Notes: generated by a model not told the origin, from the letters alone. A stretch of DNA of 14,150 bases from an uncultured Selenomonadaceae bacterium (GCA_905233965.1 CAJOFG010000072.1:1-14150); one strand, 5' to 3'; positions 1-7,991 are shown, counted from the stretch's first letter. A program made the numbers and translations.

Positions 1-257
1 TCCGGCGAAGGTTTCATAATCAACTGAAGTTGGTGATGCTGATAAAGTCTGTTCGGGTTGTCGCCGTACCTGCCGTCAGCCGGTCTGCGCGAAGGTTCGA
101 CGTATGCGACGTTCCAAGGTTCCGGTCCGAGCACTCTCAGAAAGGTGAAAGGATTCATCGTGCCGGCTCCTTTTTCCACGTCGTAAGGTTCAGCCAAAAC
201 GCAACCTTTATCCGACCAGAATTTTTGCAAAGCCAAAACCAATTCCTGATATTTCAT
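1..257 (-). CDS. glyQ: Glycyl-tRNA synthetase alpha subunit (5' part, cut by window edge)
   Basis: The first 85 residues of the alpha chain of the two-subunit (alpha2beta2) glycyl-tRNA synthetase, which charges tRNA-Gly in the cytoplasm; the alpha chain carries the class II catalytic core. The translation begins [14 protein letters not shown] and contains family signatures in order: [50 protein letters not shown] and MKPSP. All of these are standard GlyQ N-terminal sequence with no gaps. The ATG at 257 follows a GAGGAGG Shine-Dalgarno about 13 nt upstream, and an in-frame TGA four codons before the ATG excludes a longer start. glyS, the beta subunit, is expected just beyond the left edge but is not visible. 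A separate promoter lies upstream at 311-339, so glyQ need not depend on pnp transcription. Identification is very secure; only the extent is limited by the window. Confidence 0.96.
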   Translation of the reverse strand, partial: MKYQELVLALQKFWSDKGCVLAEPYDVEKGAGTMNPFTFLRVLGPEPWNVAYVEPSRRPADGRYGDNPNRLYQHHQLQLIMKPSP

Positions 258-310
258 TTCAGGCGTTCAGCCTCCTCATATTTTTTCAAATCATTTTCAT
301 TTCCGGTTCT

Positions 311-339
311 ATTATGTCAAAACAATTCGTCAATGTCAA
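311..339 (-). promoter_or_regulatory. Sigma-A-type promoter for glyQ
   Basis: Reading the minus strand: TTGACA (-35, perfect consensus, 334-339), a 17-nt spacer, then CATAAT (-10, 5 of 6, 311-316). It lies in the 94-nt pnp-glyQ gap, about 45-50 nt from the glyQ ATG, with the Shine-Dalgarno between. No clear intrinsic terminator is visible after pnp, so some read-through from pnp is possible. Confidence 0.72.
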
Positions 340-351
340 TTCCGAACGGAT

Positions 352-2592
352 TTATCTGTCGTAATTGTTATTTCTTCGCGGCGGACGATTTCTGTTGCCG
401 AAATTTTTATCCGACCCTCTGCCGAATTTTTTGTAGCCGTCCTTGCCGGAATTTCTGCCGGACGGAAAATTGTCGCGGCGATCGTTTCTGTTGAAGTCCG
501 GCGCGGGGAGCAATTCTTTGTGGCTGACGTTTACTTTTCCGCGCTCGTCAATCTCTGTAATTTTCACCGGGAGAACGTCACCGATTTTTACAACGTCCTC
601 AACTTTTTCGACGCGATGATGTGCAAGTTGCGAAACGTGGCAAAGACCCTCGCGACCGGGAAGAAGTTCGACGAACGCGCCGAAAGATTCAATCCGGGTG
701 ACGACTGCATTTTCGTAAACTTCACCGACTTCAAAATCATGAACGATGTATTCAATCATTTTAATCGCACGTTCTATGCCGTCAACGTTCGGAGAGGTGA
801 CAAAAATATTTCCGTCATCTTTAATATCGACCGCAACGCCGGTTTCTTCAATAATTTTGTTGACGTTCTTGCCGCCGGTGCCGATGACTTCACGAATTTT
901 ATCAACCGGAATTTTGATGTTCATGACACGCGGAGCATAAGGCGAAAGATCCGGAGCCGGTTCGCTGATGACTTCCAACATTTTTCCGAGAATAAATGCG
1001 CGACCGCGTTTTGCCTGAGCAAGAGCGTCACTCAAAATTTCGCGGGTGATACCGGCAATTTTTATATCCATTTGAATTGCGGTAACGCCTTCGGTCGTGC
1101 CGGCAACTTTGAAGTCCATATCGCCGAGCGCGTCCTCCATTCCCTGAATGTCGGTTAAAATCGTATGTTGGTCTCCGTCTTTGACCAAACCCATCGCAAC
1201 GCCGCTGACCGGTCTTTTAATCGGAACGCCGGCTTGCATTAAGCTTAACGTACTTCCGCAAACGCTGCCCATTGAGCTTGAGCCGTTCGATTCCAAAACT
1301 TCAGAAACGAGCCGGATTGTGTAAGGAAATTCCTCAATCGGCGGAATGACCGGAACAAGTGCGCGTTCGGCAAGTGCGCCGTGACCGATTTCGCGTCTGC
1401 CGGGTCCGCGTGAAGGACGTGCCTCACCGACGGAGAAACCCGGAAAATTATAGTGGTGAATATAATGTTTCGCGTATTCCGGATCGAGTCCGTCAATAAT
1501 TTGTTCGTCGCCTATCGCGCCCAAAGTCGTTATCGTCAAAACTTGAGTTTGACCGCGTGTGAAAAGTCCGGAGCCGTGGGTACGGGGGAACAATCCGACT
1601 TCGCAACTTATCGGACGAATTTCTTCCAACTCTCTGCCGTCCGGACGAATTTTTTCATGCGTTATCATTTTGCGGACGACTTCTTTTTCGACTTTGTAAA
1701 TGACGCTTGCAATTTCTTTTTCGGCGTTCGGATATTCTTCAGCCGGGAATTTTTCGGCGAGCGCGGCTTTAATTTCTTCGCGGACTTCTTCAACCGCCGC
1801 ATCTCTTGCAAGCTTATCCGGATTTCTTATCGCCTTGTCGATTTTTTCCGGCGCGATTTCGCGAACCGCCGCATCAATTTTTTCGTCAGGGTGGAAAAGT
1901 TCAAATTCTTTTTTCTCTTTGCCGACTTTCGCGGCGATTTCGTTTTGGAATTGCACAAGCTTTTTAATTTCTTCGTGACCGAACCAAATTGCATCCGAAA
2001 TGACTTCTTCCGGCAATTCTTTTGCGCCCGCCTCAACCATCATAACCGCGTCTCGGGAACCGGCAACCATCAAGTCGAGTTCTGAAATTTCCGTCTGCTC
2101 TTTCGTCGGGTTGATTATAAATTCTCCGTCAATTCTTCCGACGCGAACACCGGCTATCGGACCGGCAAAAGGAATTTCCGAAACGCAAAGCGCGCAGGAC
2201 GCTCCGAACATTGCCGGAATTTCCGGCGGGTTGTCCGGGTCGTAGCACAAAATTGTCGCGATGATTTGAACGTCGTTTCTGAATCCGTCCGGGAAAAGCG
2301 GGCGAATCGGTCTGTCAATCAAACGACTTCTCAAAATTCCGCTGGTCTGCGGGCGACCTTCTCTCTTCATGAATCCGCCCGGCACTTTGCCCGCCGAATA
2401 CATTTTTTCTTCGCAGTCAACCGTCAGCGGGAAAAAATCAATTCCTTCCTTCGGTTTAGCCGAAACAGTCGCCGCCACCAGTACCGCAGTATCTCCGTAT
2501 CGAACGAGCACGGAACCGTTTGCCTGTTTCGCCATTTTTCCGTGTTCGACAATCAATTTTCTTCCGCCGAGTTCAATTTCAAAGCAATCCAT
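352..2592 (-). CDS. pnp: Polyribonucleotide nucleotidyltransferase (PNPase)
   Basis: A 746-residue 3'-5' phosphorolytic exoribonuclease that degrades mRNA to nucleoside diphosphates. The order is: first RNase PH-like domain ([31 protein letters not shown]), alpha-helical linker, second RNase PH domain with [13 protein letters not shown], the [12 protein letters not shown] segment and the catalytic aspartates in [12 protein letters not shown] domain follows ([17 protein letters not shown], GxxG present), then an S1 domain ([21 protein letters not shown]) and a basic, Asn/Arg/Gly-rich tail of about 50 residues. Length and domain order are normal. The frame is open upstream, but I chose the ATG at 2592 because it is preceded by AGAGGAGG at correct spacing and [10 protein letters not shown] matches the family's N terminus. 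pnp is divergent from divIB; no rpsO lies in the window, although it often precedes pnp. It probably works alongside RNase Y, encoded further right. Confidence 0.97.
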   Translation of the reverse strand: MDCFEIELGGRKLIVEHGKMAKQANGSVLVRYGDTAVLVAATVSAKPKEGIDFFPLTVDCEEKMYSAGKVPGGFMKREGRPQTSGILRSRLIDRPIRPLFPDGFRNDVQIIATILCYDPDNPPEIPAMFGASCALCVSEIPFAGPIAGVRVGRIDGEFIINPTKEQTEISELDLMVAGSRDAVMMVEAGAKELPEEVISDAIWFGHEEIKKLVQFQNEIAAKVGKEKKEFELFHPDEKIDAAVREIAPEKIDKAIRNPDKLARDAAVEEVREEIKAALAEKFPAEEYPNAEKEIASVIYKVEKEVVRKMITHEKIRPDGRELEEIRPISCEVGLFPRTHGSGLFTRGQTQVLTITTLGAIGDEQIIDGLDPEYAKHYIHHYNFPGFSVGEARPSRGPGRREIGHGALAERALVPVIPPIEEFPYTIRLVSEVLESNGSSSMGSVCGSTLSLMQAGVPIKRPVSGVAMGLVKDGDQHTILTDIQGMEDALGDMDFKVAGTTEGVTAIQMDIKIAGITREILSDALAQAKRGRAFILGKMLEVISEPAPDLSPYAPRVMNIKIPVDKIREVIGTGGKNVNKIIEETGVAVDIKDDGNIFVTSPNVDGIERAIKMIEYIVHDFEVGEVYENAVVTRIESFGAFVELLPGREGLCHVSQLAHHRVEKVEDVVKIGDVLPVKITEIDERGKVNVSHKELLPAPDFNRNDRRDNFPSGRNSGKDGYKKFGRGSDKNFGNRNRPPRRNNNYDR

Positions 2593-2753
2593 ATATTTTC
2601 CTCCTCTTATTTTTTTATCCGTAGAAAAAAATTTCGACAAAAAATTTTTTCTTCCTTCAAATAATAAATGTTTGAATTTTTTCGGCAGGAAAAATAAGAC
2701 TTTGGCAGAAAAAAAATTCCGGAGAAAAAAAATTTTTTTGGAGTGAAAAATTT

Positions 2754-3509
2754 TTGGCTGAGATAAAAAAGAAAAAACGTCCCGCGCCGAAAAAAAGCGG
2801 ACGACGTTTGTTCAAAGGATTTATTTTTCTGTTGATATGCGGAGTGATTTTGGGATTCGTCGTCTACTCTCCGATTTTTACTCTGACCGAAATAAGAGTT
2901 ATCGGTGCGAACGAAATTACCGCAGAGGACGTAAAAAAAATTGCAAACATTTATATCGGCGAACCGCTTTTTCGATTGGAAACGGATCAGGTTGCCGGAC
3001 GACTGTCAAAAGATTTGCGGATTGAAGAAGTCACCGTCAGAAGAAGTTTGCCGCATACTTTGGAAGTCACGGTTAAGGAACGAAAACCCATTGCGACGAT
3101 TGTTTGCAATTACGGTTACCTTGACATTGACCGGCAGGGAAAAATTGTTGACAGTTACAAAACTTTAAAGAATATGCAAATCCCGATGATAACCGGCGCG
3201 ACCGTCAAAGACCTTTACATAGGCGACGACGTGGACAATCCGCTCGTGAAAAAAATTTTGGAGTTCATGCAAAAGCTTGACGAAAAATCAATCAACAAAC
3301 TTTCCGAAATTGCGATTGTTTCCGAAGATTATATCGTTGCCTACACGAACACGGAAAAATCCGTTCAAATTCGTATCGGGAAAATCGAACGGCTCGACGA
3401 AAAAGCAAGATTGACCGATGACTTTTTGCGCGACTTGGAAACGAATCCGAACCCGGTCGAATACGTCGATTTCAATTACACCGCACCTTTCATAAAGTTG
3501 GCGCAATGA
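2754..3509 (+). CDS. ftsQ: Cell division protein DivIB/FtsQ
   Basis: A 251-residue bitopic division protein of the divisome FtsQ/FtsL/FtsB (DivIB/FtsL/DivIC) subcomplex. A Lys/Arg-rich cytoplasmic tail (residues 1-21) is followed by one membrane segment (about 22-40), a POTRA domain (about 43-112: [18 protein letters not shown], then [21 protein letters not shown]) and a beta domain, which is the family architecture. The start is a TTG at 2754, 8 nt after GGAGTG (2740-2745); the GTG inside that motif is out of frame, so TTG is the sensible choice. It lies alone, divergent from pnp and 63 nt before hisD, rather than in a dcw cluster with murB/murG or ftsA/ftsZ. Family assignment rests on the POTRA signature and topology. 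The downstream partner hisD is functionally unrelated. Confidence 0.88.
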   Translation: MAEIKKKKRPAPKKSGRRLFKGFIFLLICGVILGFVVYSPIFTLTEIRVIGANEITAEDVKKIANIYIGEPLFRLETDQVAGRLSKDLRIEEVTVRRSLPHTLEVTVKERKPIATIVCNYGYLDIDRQGKIVDSYKTLKNMQIPMITGATVKDLYIGDDVDNPLVKKILEFMQKLDEKSINKLSEIAIVSEDYIVAYTNTEKSVQIRIGKIERLDEKARLTDDFLRDLETNPNPVEYVDFNYTAPFIKLAQ

Positions 3510-3572
3510 CGGGAAGTCCGGCGTGATAAAATATTTGCGATTAAAAATTTTAAAACGGGAGTGAAAAAAATT

Positions 3573-4934
3573 TTGGCAGAAAAAAATTTTGTGAAAACAA
3601 TAAAAAGCTCGGAAGTCAATCCGGGCGAAATCGAAAAAATTTTGACGAAAAAATCTTTTGACGAAATCGAATTGCCGGAAAAAATTCGGGAAGGCAACAA
3701 AAAAATTTTCGGCGAAGATTTGAGTGCGTCCGAACTCGTGAGAAAAATTGTCGGCGACGTTCGCAAAAACGGAGATGCCGCCGTCGTGAAGTACACGAAA
3801 ATTTTTGACGGCGCGGAAATTTTGCCGGAAAAATTTTTTGTCGGCGAAGAAGAATTTTCAAACGCCGAAAAGGAAGTCGATTCAAAAATTATCGACGCGC
3901 TGAAACGTGCGGCGGAAAATATCCGGAGTTATCACGCCGAACTTTTGCCGAACTCCCGGATAACTTATCGCGGAAAAAATTCCGTTCTCGGTCAGGCGGT
4001 AATTCCTTTGGAGCGTGTCGGCGTTTACGTTCCGGGCGGGACGGCGGCTTATCCTTCAAGCGTTTTGATGAATGTCGTTCCGGCGAAAGTCGCGGGTGTC
4101 GGCGAAATTATTATGTGCGTCCCGGCGAAGGGCGGGAAAATAAATCCTTACGTTTTGTCTGCGGCGAAAATTGCCGGCGCGGATAAAATTTTCAAAATCG
4201 GAGGAGCGCAGGCAATCGCGGCTATGGCCTTCGGCACGGAAACAATTCCGCGTGTTCGGAAAATTACCGGACCGGGGAATATTTTCGTCACTCTGGCTAA
4301 GAAGGAAGTTTACGGGCATTGCGATATTGATATGCTTGCCGGACCGAGCGAAATTTTGATTGTCGCCGACGAAGGAGCAAATCCGGTTTACGCCGCCGCC
4401 GATATGTTGAGCCAAGCCGAACATGATCCGCTGGCTTGCAGTATCCTCATCACGACGGACGCGGAGCTTGCGAAAAAAATTTCCGTCGAAGTCGAAAAGC
4501 AACTGGCGAAACTTCCGCGCCGTGAAATTGCGGGAGCGTCGATAAAAAATAACGGCTTGATAATCGTTGCGAAAGATATTGACGAGGCGATTAAATTTGC
4601 GAACATTTCCGCGCCGGAGCATTTGGAATTGCTGACGAAAAATCCTTTCAACCTTTTGCCGGAAATAAAAAATGCCGGAGCGGTTTTTCTCGGCGAATTT
4701 TCACCCGAACCGCTCGGCGATTATTTTGCCGGACCGAATCACGTTTTGCCGACCGGCGGCACGGCGAAATTTTATTCCGTGCTGAGCGTCGAAACTTTTT
4801 TGAAACGAACCAGTTTAATTTCTTACACGCAAAAAGATTTAAATTCGGTTGCCGACGACATAATCCGCTTGGCGAAAACGGAAGGTCTTGACGCGCACGC
4901 AAACGCAATCGAAAAAAGATTTGACGAAAAATAA
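3573..4934 (+). CDS. hisD: Histidinol dehydrogenase
   Basis: A 453-residue zinc enzyme that catalyses the last two steps of histidine biosynthesis, L-histidinol to L-histidine, with two NAD+. Key residues are in place (numbered from the TTG start): Zn ligands Q281 and H284 (LSQAEHDP), D383 (EPLGDYFAGPNHVLPT) and H442 (GLDAHANA), and the catalytic pair E349/H350 (SAPEHLEL). Family blocks VYVPGGTAAYPSSVLM, IGGAQAIAAMAFGT, KITGPGNIFVTLAK and DIDMLAGPSE are intact. The frame also has a GTG at 3561, but that GTG is the 3' end of the Shine-Dalgarno GGGAGTG, and TTG 3573 is correctly spaced behind it, so I place the start there. No other his gene is present. It is probably co-transcribed with divIB and ends at a clear terminator. 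Confidence 0.96.
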   Translation: MAEKNFVKTIKSSEVNPGEIEKILTKKSFDEIELPEKIREGNKKIFGEDLSASELVRKIVGDVRKNGDAAVVKYTKIFDGAEILPEKFFVGEEEFSNAEKEVDSKIIDALKRAAENIRSYHAELLPNSRITYRGKNSVLGQAVIPLERVGVYVPGGTAAYPSSVLMNVVPAKVAGVGEIIMCVPAKGGKINPYVLSAAKIAGADKIFKIGGAQAIAAMAFGTETIPRVRKITGPGNIFVTLAKKEVYGHCDIDMLAGPSEILIVADEGANPVYAAADMLSQAEHDPLACSILITTDAELAKKISVEVEKQLAKLPRREIAGASIKNNGLIIVAKDIDEAIKFANISAPEHLELLTKNPFNLLPEIKNAGAVFLGEFSPEPLGDYFAGPNHVLPTGGTAKFYSVLSVETFLKRTSLISYTQKDLNSVADDIIRLAKTEGLDAHANAIEKRFDEK

Positions 4935-4949
4935 TTTGTCATTTGCAAT

Positions 4950-4993
4950 AAAAAAACCCGGTCGAAATTCAAAACTTCAATCGGGTTTTTTTT
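4950..4993. terminator. Bidirectional intrinsic terminator between hisD and thrS
   Basis: A-tract (4950-4956), CCCG, then an inverted repeat closing with CGGG (4982-4985) and a T8 run (4986-4993). The inner stem continues with GAA/TTC and the loop is about 8-9 nt. Because both flanks are A/T homopolymers, it can terminate hisD on the plus strand and thrS on the minus strand, which converge here. Confidence 0.87.
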
Positions 4994-5016
4994 GCCGTAA
5001 AAAAATTTTTTTTCAA

Positions 5017-6148
5017 TCAGTATTTCAAATCGCGTGACGAAATTTTTTCTTGAACGTAGGAAATAAAATCTTCGACGCTCATTTCAAATCCGTCTTTTTC
5101 GCCGTGTTTGCGAATCGGCAAAATTCCGGTTTCCGTTTCCTTGTCGCCGATAACGATTGTGTAAGGAATTTTCCGGACTTGGCTGTCACGAATTTTTTTG
5201 CCGGTCTTTTCGCTTCGGTCGTCAACTTCGGCGCGGAATCCGAGATTGAAAAATCTTTCCGAAAGTTTTTTCGCGTACTCCGAATGTTTGTCGGTAATCG
5301 GGAGAAGTGCAATTTGAACCGGCGCAAACCAAACCGGAAATGCTCCGGCGAAATTTTCAATCAAGATACCGATAAAGCGTTCGATACTTCCGTAAACGAC
5401 GCGGTGAACCATAATCGGACGGTGTCTTGCTCCGTCCTCGCCGATATACTCCATTTCAAATTTTTCCGGCAACATCATATCAAGCTGAATCGTTCCGCAT
5501 TGCCAAGTCCTGCCGATTGAATCTTTCAAATGGAAATCGATTTTCGGTCCGTAAAATGCTCCGTCGCCTTCGTTGATGACGTATTCGAGTCCGCGATTGT
5601 CCAACGCTTTTTGCAAGGCGTTCGTCGCAACTTCCCAAACTTCGTCGCTGCCCATCGAATCTTCCGGACGCGTCGAAAGTTCCGCCTTGTAAGTCAAGCC
5701 GAAAGTTTTGTAAACTTCGTCGAACAAGTCAATCGTTTTTTGAATCTCCGACTCAATCTGTTCTTTCGTCATGAAAATGTGTGCGTCGTCCTGCGTGAAA
5801 TTTCTGACGCGAAACAGTCCGTGAAGAACGCCGCTTTTTTCGTGCCGGTGAACCAAGCCGAGCTCCGCCAAATGCAAAGGCAATTCCCGGTAACTGTGCG
5901 GACGAGATTTGTAAACCAAAATACTGCCCGGACAATTCATCGGCTTGACGGCATAATCCGCGTCGTCAATTTTCGTGAAATACATATTGTCTTTGTAATG
6001 ATCCCAGTGACCGGAAGTTTCCCAAAGTTTTCGGTTCAAAATCACCGGCGTTTTAATTTCTTCGTAACCGTAACGGCGATGAACTTCGCGCCAATATTTA
6101 AGCAACTCGTTTTGAATCGTCATGCCGTTCGGGTGGAAGAAAGGAACT
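5017..6148 (-). CDS. thrS: Threonyl-tRNA synthetase, C-terminal part (frameshifted from N-terminal part)
   Basis: Catalytic and anticodon-binding part of threonyl-tRNA synthetase, about 375 residues from [14 protein letters not shown] to the TGA at 5017-5019. Class II motifs are present: the Zn-binding Cys in [14 protein letters not shown], motif 2 [16 protein letters not shown], the second Zn ligand in [10 protein letters not shown], and the third in [10 protein letters not shown], followed by motif 3 [15 protein letters not shown]. The anticodon-binding domain follows ([16 protein letters not shown] to [11 protein letters not shown]). This frame is +1 relative to the N-terminal part at 6098-6778. 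It is open back to a TTG at 6204, but those extra residues are out-of-frame shadow sequence; the first internal ATG is at 6123. No credible independent Shine-Dalgarno plus start is visible, so this half probably belongs to a broken or misassembled gene. The coordinates mark the homologous segment. Confidence 0.88.
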
Positions 6149-6778
6149 GAACAAATCCAATTCCTTGCCGAGTTTGCGGTGATCTCTTTTCGCCGCCTCC
6201 TCAAGCATATGCAAATATTCTTTCAACTCGTCTTTCGTTTCAAAAGCCGTGCCGTAAATTCTTTGCAACATCTGATTATGTTCGTCGCCGCGCCAATATG
6301 CTCCGGCGATTGACATGAGTTTGAACGCTTTTACTTTTCCGGTCGATTGAACGTGAGGACCTGCGCAAAGGTCGGTAAAATTTCCCTGAGTAAAGGTGGA
6401 AATTTCCGCGTCCTCCGGCAAATCGGTTATCAATTCGACTTTGTAAGTTTCTCCGGCATCTTCAAACATTTTCAAAGCGTCGGCGCGGCTCAAAACTTTC
6501 CGCTCCAACTTCAAATTTTGTTTGACGATATTTTTCATTTCCTTTTCGATTTCCGGCAAATCCTCTTCGGTAATTTTTTTCTCCGTGTCGATGTCGTAGT
6601 AAAAACCGTTGTCGATTGCCGGTCCGATTGCAAGCTTGACAAGTTTTCCGTCCGCTCCGCCGTAAAGATTTTTTATCGCCTGCGCCATGATATGTGATGC
6701 GGTGTGTCGGAGAGTGCGGAGAGCCTCCGCGCCTTCGACTTCAGCCAAACTTCCGTCTTTCGTTATAACAGTTGCCAT
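6098..6778 (-). CDS. thrS: Threonyl-tRNA synthetase, N-terminal editing part (truncated by frameshift)
   Basis: The first 210 residues are the N-terminal part of threonyl-tRNA synthetase; the last 16 (SSFLPPERH onward) are out-of-frame sequence ending at TAA 6098-6100. The tRNA SAD editing domain, which removes Ser from mischarged tRNA-Thr, is recognisable by HTASH (H25, H29) and DLCAGPH (C138, H142). The linker [18 protein letters not shown] then leads to where the catalytic domain should begin. The usual N-terminal TGS domain (about 60 residues) is absent: the protein starts [10 protein letters not shown] and reaches LRHTASH by residue 29. ATG 6778 is set by the GGAGGAGG Shine-Dalgarno upstream and by a promoter further up at 6821-6849, which leaves no room for a TGS domain. 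If the frame were restored, the enzyme would be about 590 residues. Confidence 0.9.
   Translation of the reverse strand: MATVITKDGSLAEVEGAEALRTLRHTASHIMAQAIKNLYGGADGKLVKLAIGPAIDNGFYYDIDTEKKITEEDLPEIEKEMKNIVKQNLKLERKVLSRADALKMFEDAGETYKVELITDLPEDAEISTFTQGNFTDLCAGPHVQSTGKVKAFKLMSIAGAYWRGDEHNQMLQRIYGTAFETKDELKEYLHMLEEAAKRDHRKLGKELDLFSSFLPPERHDDSKRVA
6139..6151 (-). other. Frameshift/deletion junction inside thrS
   Basis: The N-terminal frame ends its family match at GKELDLF (codon TTC at 6149-6151) and the +1 frame resumes at PFFHPNG (CCT at 6142-6144). Only 10 nt separate LDLF from FHPNG. In E. coli and B. subtilis ThrRS the same interval is about 11-12 codons, including a conserved Gly-containing turn. 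So about 23 or 26 nt are missing, a number not divisible by three, which shifts the frame. No slippery stop such as the prfB type is present. Confidence 0.82.
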
Positions 6779-6820
6779 GTTTAAAAATTCCTCCTCCGGT
6801 TTTTGAAAATTGCCGTGAAT

Positions 6821-6849
6821 ATTATTGCACCGTTTCAAATTTAAATCAA
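6821..6849 (-). promoter_or_regulatory. Sigma-A-type promoter for thrS
   Basis: Minus strand: TTGATT (-35, 4 of 6, 6844-6849), 17-nt spacer, AATAAT (-10, 5 of 6, 6821-6826), about 45 nt before the thrS ATG. The leader would be only about 35 nt, too short for a T-box, the riboswitch that commonly controls thrS in Bacillota. Confidence 0.62.
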
Positions 6850-6850
6850 G

Positions 6851-7735
6851 TTATTGTAAAGCTTCGACGAGGGTATCTTTATTTTTTTTCATTCCCTCAA
6901 TGTAAGCGTCGGCATTTTCCGGTTTCGCGTCGCCGGTGACAATCGGGTCGAGCGTGAAAATTTTTGCTCCGGTTTCCCGCGAAATTGTTTCAGCCGCCTT
7001 CGGGGAATATTGCGGTTCGACGAATAACACTTTCGCCGGCATTTCATTTACTTTTCCAATCGTTTCGGTGAGTTCTCCGGGTGTCGGCTCCGTTCCCGGT
7101 TCGCGTTCGACAACGCCGACAATGTTCAATTTAAATTCTGCCGCGAAATAGGGAAACGCTTCATGGAAAGTTACGATGTCTTTGTTCGGCAAATTGTCCA
7201 GCGCGAAATGCATTTCGTCCCGGAGCGCGGAAAGTTTATTCAGATATTCCAGCGCATTTTTTTTGTATTCGGCGGCATGATCCGGATCGGCAAGGCAAAG
7301 TTGCGAAGTTATCGCCTTAACTTGATTCATGTTGTAAGTAATACTCAGCCAAACGTGGGGATTTATTTCGTCGCCGTCTTTGAGCGTGAAAATTTCGTCG
7401 GAGTCTGACGCGTCGATAATTTTTAAATTCGTCCGCTCAGATTTGATTTTTTCCAAAAAATTTTCCATGCCCAGACCGTTGACGACAAAAATATTTGCGC
7501 GCTCCAATTTTTTCATGTCGTCCGTCGTCAGTTGATAATCGTGAAGGCAACCGGTTTGCGGTTGCGTCAGGTTCATGACTTCGACGCCTTCCACGTTGCC
7601 GGCAATATTTATCACGTCAAGATAAACCGGATAAAACGAAGTGACGATTTTTATTTTGCCGTCGTCGCCGGAATTTGAACAGCCGGCAAAAAAAATTGAT
7701 ACGACGACAAGCGCAAGTAAAAAAATTTTTTTCAC
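6851..7735 (-). CDS. Zinc/manganese-type ABC transporter substrate-binding lipoprotein (ZnuA/TroA family)
   Basis: A 294-residue cluster A-I metal-binding protein, anchored outside the membrane, that would deliver Zn2+ or Mn2+ to an ABC permease. A lipoprotein signal peptide ends in the lipobox FAGC (C19). Putative metal ligands are H65 (TGCLHDYQLT), H127 (NPHVW), H191 (FHEAFPYFA) and D263 (FTLDPI). The two-lobe fold with a connecting helix is implied by length and spacing. There is no His-rich loop, so the metal cannot be fixed by eye. A TTG at 7753 lies in frame, but GTG 7735 is better: it gives a textbook signal peptide (MKKIFLLALVVV) and has a GGGAAGGGTG ribosome-binding stretch upstream. 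No ATPase or permease gene adjoins it, so the transporter must be encoded elsewhere. A repeat-like non-coding element precedes it. Confidence 0.9.
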   Translation of the reverse strand: MKKIFLLALVVVSIFFAGCSNSGDDGKIKIVTSFYPVYLDVINIAGNVEGVEVMNLTQPQTGCLHDYQLTTDDMKKLERANIFVVNGLGMENFLEKIKSERTNLKIIDASDSDEIFTLKDGDEINPHVWLSITYNMNQVKAITSQLCLADPDHAAEYKKNALEYLNKLSALRDEMHFALDNLPNKDIVTFHEAFPYFAAEFKLNIVGVVEREPGTEPTPGELTETIGKVNEMPAKVLFVEPQYSPKAAETISRETGAKIFTLDPIVTGDAKPENADAYIEGMKKNKDTLVEALQ

Positions 7736-7764
7736 GATAACACCCTTCCCCAAAAAAAATTAAC

Positions 7765-7784
7765 CTCCCTCGCGATAAAGGGAG
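7765..7784. repeat. Short hairpin, terminator-like in both directions
   Basis: CTCCCT (7765-7770) and AGGGAG (7779-7784) form a 6-bp stem with an 8-nt loop. A run of A8 lies on one side (T8 on the minus strand) and T7 on the other, each a few bases from the stem. It sits between the MITE-like element and the metal-binding lipoprotein gene, so it may be part of that repeat or a weak terminator/attenuator. Confidence 0.45.
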
Positions 7785-7870
7785 CTGGCAAAATTTTTTT
7801 ATAAAACTTTCCGGGGCGTGTCGGTAAAGTAAGAATGTGCGACGTGACGAGGAATTTTTCTTGACGGAAA

Positions 7871-7899
7871 AATTTACCGGTCGTATTGACATACGTCAA
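7871..7899 (-). promoter_or_regulatory. Possible promoter for the metal-binding lipoprotein gene
   Basis: Minus strand: TTGACG (-35, 5 of 6, 7894-7899), 17-nt spacer, TAAATT (-10, 4 of 6, 7871-7876). The -35 overlaps a palindrome, TTGAC-N4-GTCAA (7886-7899), that could be an operator. It lies inside the repeat-like element about 135 nt upstream of GTG 7735. The weak -10 makes this tentative. Confidence 0.35.
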
Positions 7900-7991
7900 G
7901 AAATTTTGACAAAGTCCGGACGCAAGCGTGACGCTTGACCCTTTTGTCGCGTCCGATGTTGCGATAAATTCAGGTTAAGCAACCGCGCCAA

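Noticed and set aside
520..2245. Several long open frames on the plus strand across pnp, up to about 210 codons.
   Set aside because: They are antisense shadows of a well-conserved pnp, low in complexity, lack ribosome-binding sites and resemble no family.
2612..2640. TTGTCG-N17-TAAAAA as a sigma-A promoter for pnp.
   Set aside because: Transcription would begin inside the Shine-Dalgarno, and both hexamers are weak.
2632..2641. TTTGTCGAAA on the minus strand upstream of pnp, a perfect Spo0A-box-like sequence.
   Set aside because: The core TTGTCGAA also occurs inside pnp, PHP-gene and rny coding sequence, so it is common in this genome by composition.
2600..2755. Dense A/T tracts between pnp and divIB as phased, intrinsically bent DNA.
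   Set aside because: Tract centres are about 14-31 nt apart and not in phase with the helix; similar runs occur in all gaps of this genome.
3523..3564. A 13-codon open frame (GTG start) between divIB and hisD whose TGA overlaps the hisD Shine-Dalgarno, like a leader peptide.
   Set aside because: It contains no His codons, has a poor ribosome-binding site and no alternative hairpins follow, so a histidine attenuator is not supported.
6098..6204. Programmed +1 frameshifting in thrS, for example at the CCC-G codon near 6130.
   Set aside because: No stop codon or known stimulator sits at the slip site, and slipping there would still leave about eight conserved residues missing; deletion fits better.
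7860..7939. Four TTGAC copies on the plus strand, possibly a repeat array.
   Set aside because: Spacing is irregular (25, 20 and 29 nt) and there are no shared flanks; they are better explained as arms of local palindromes.
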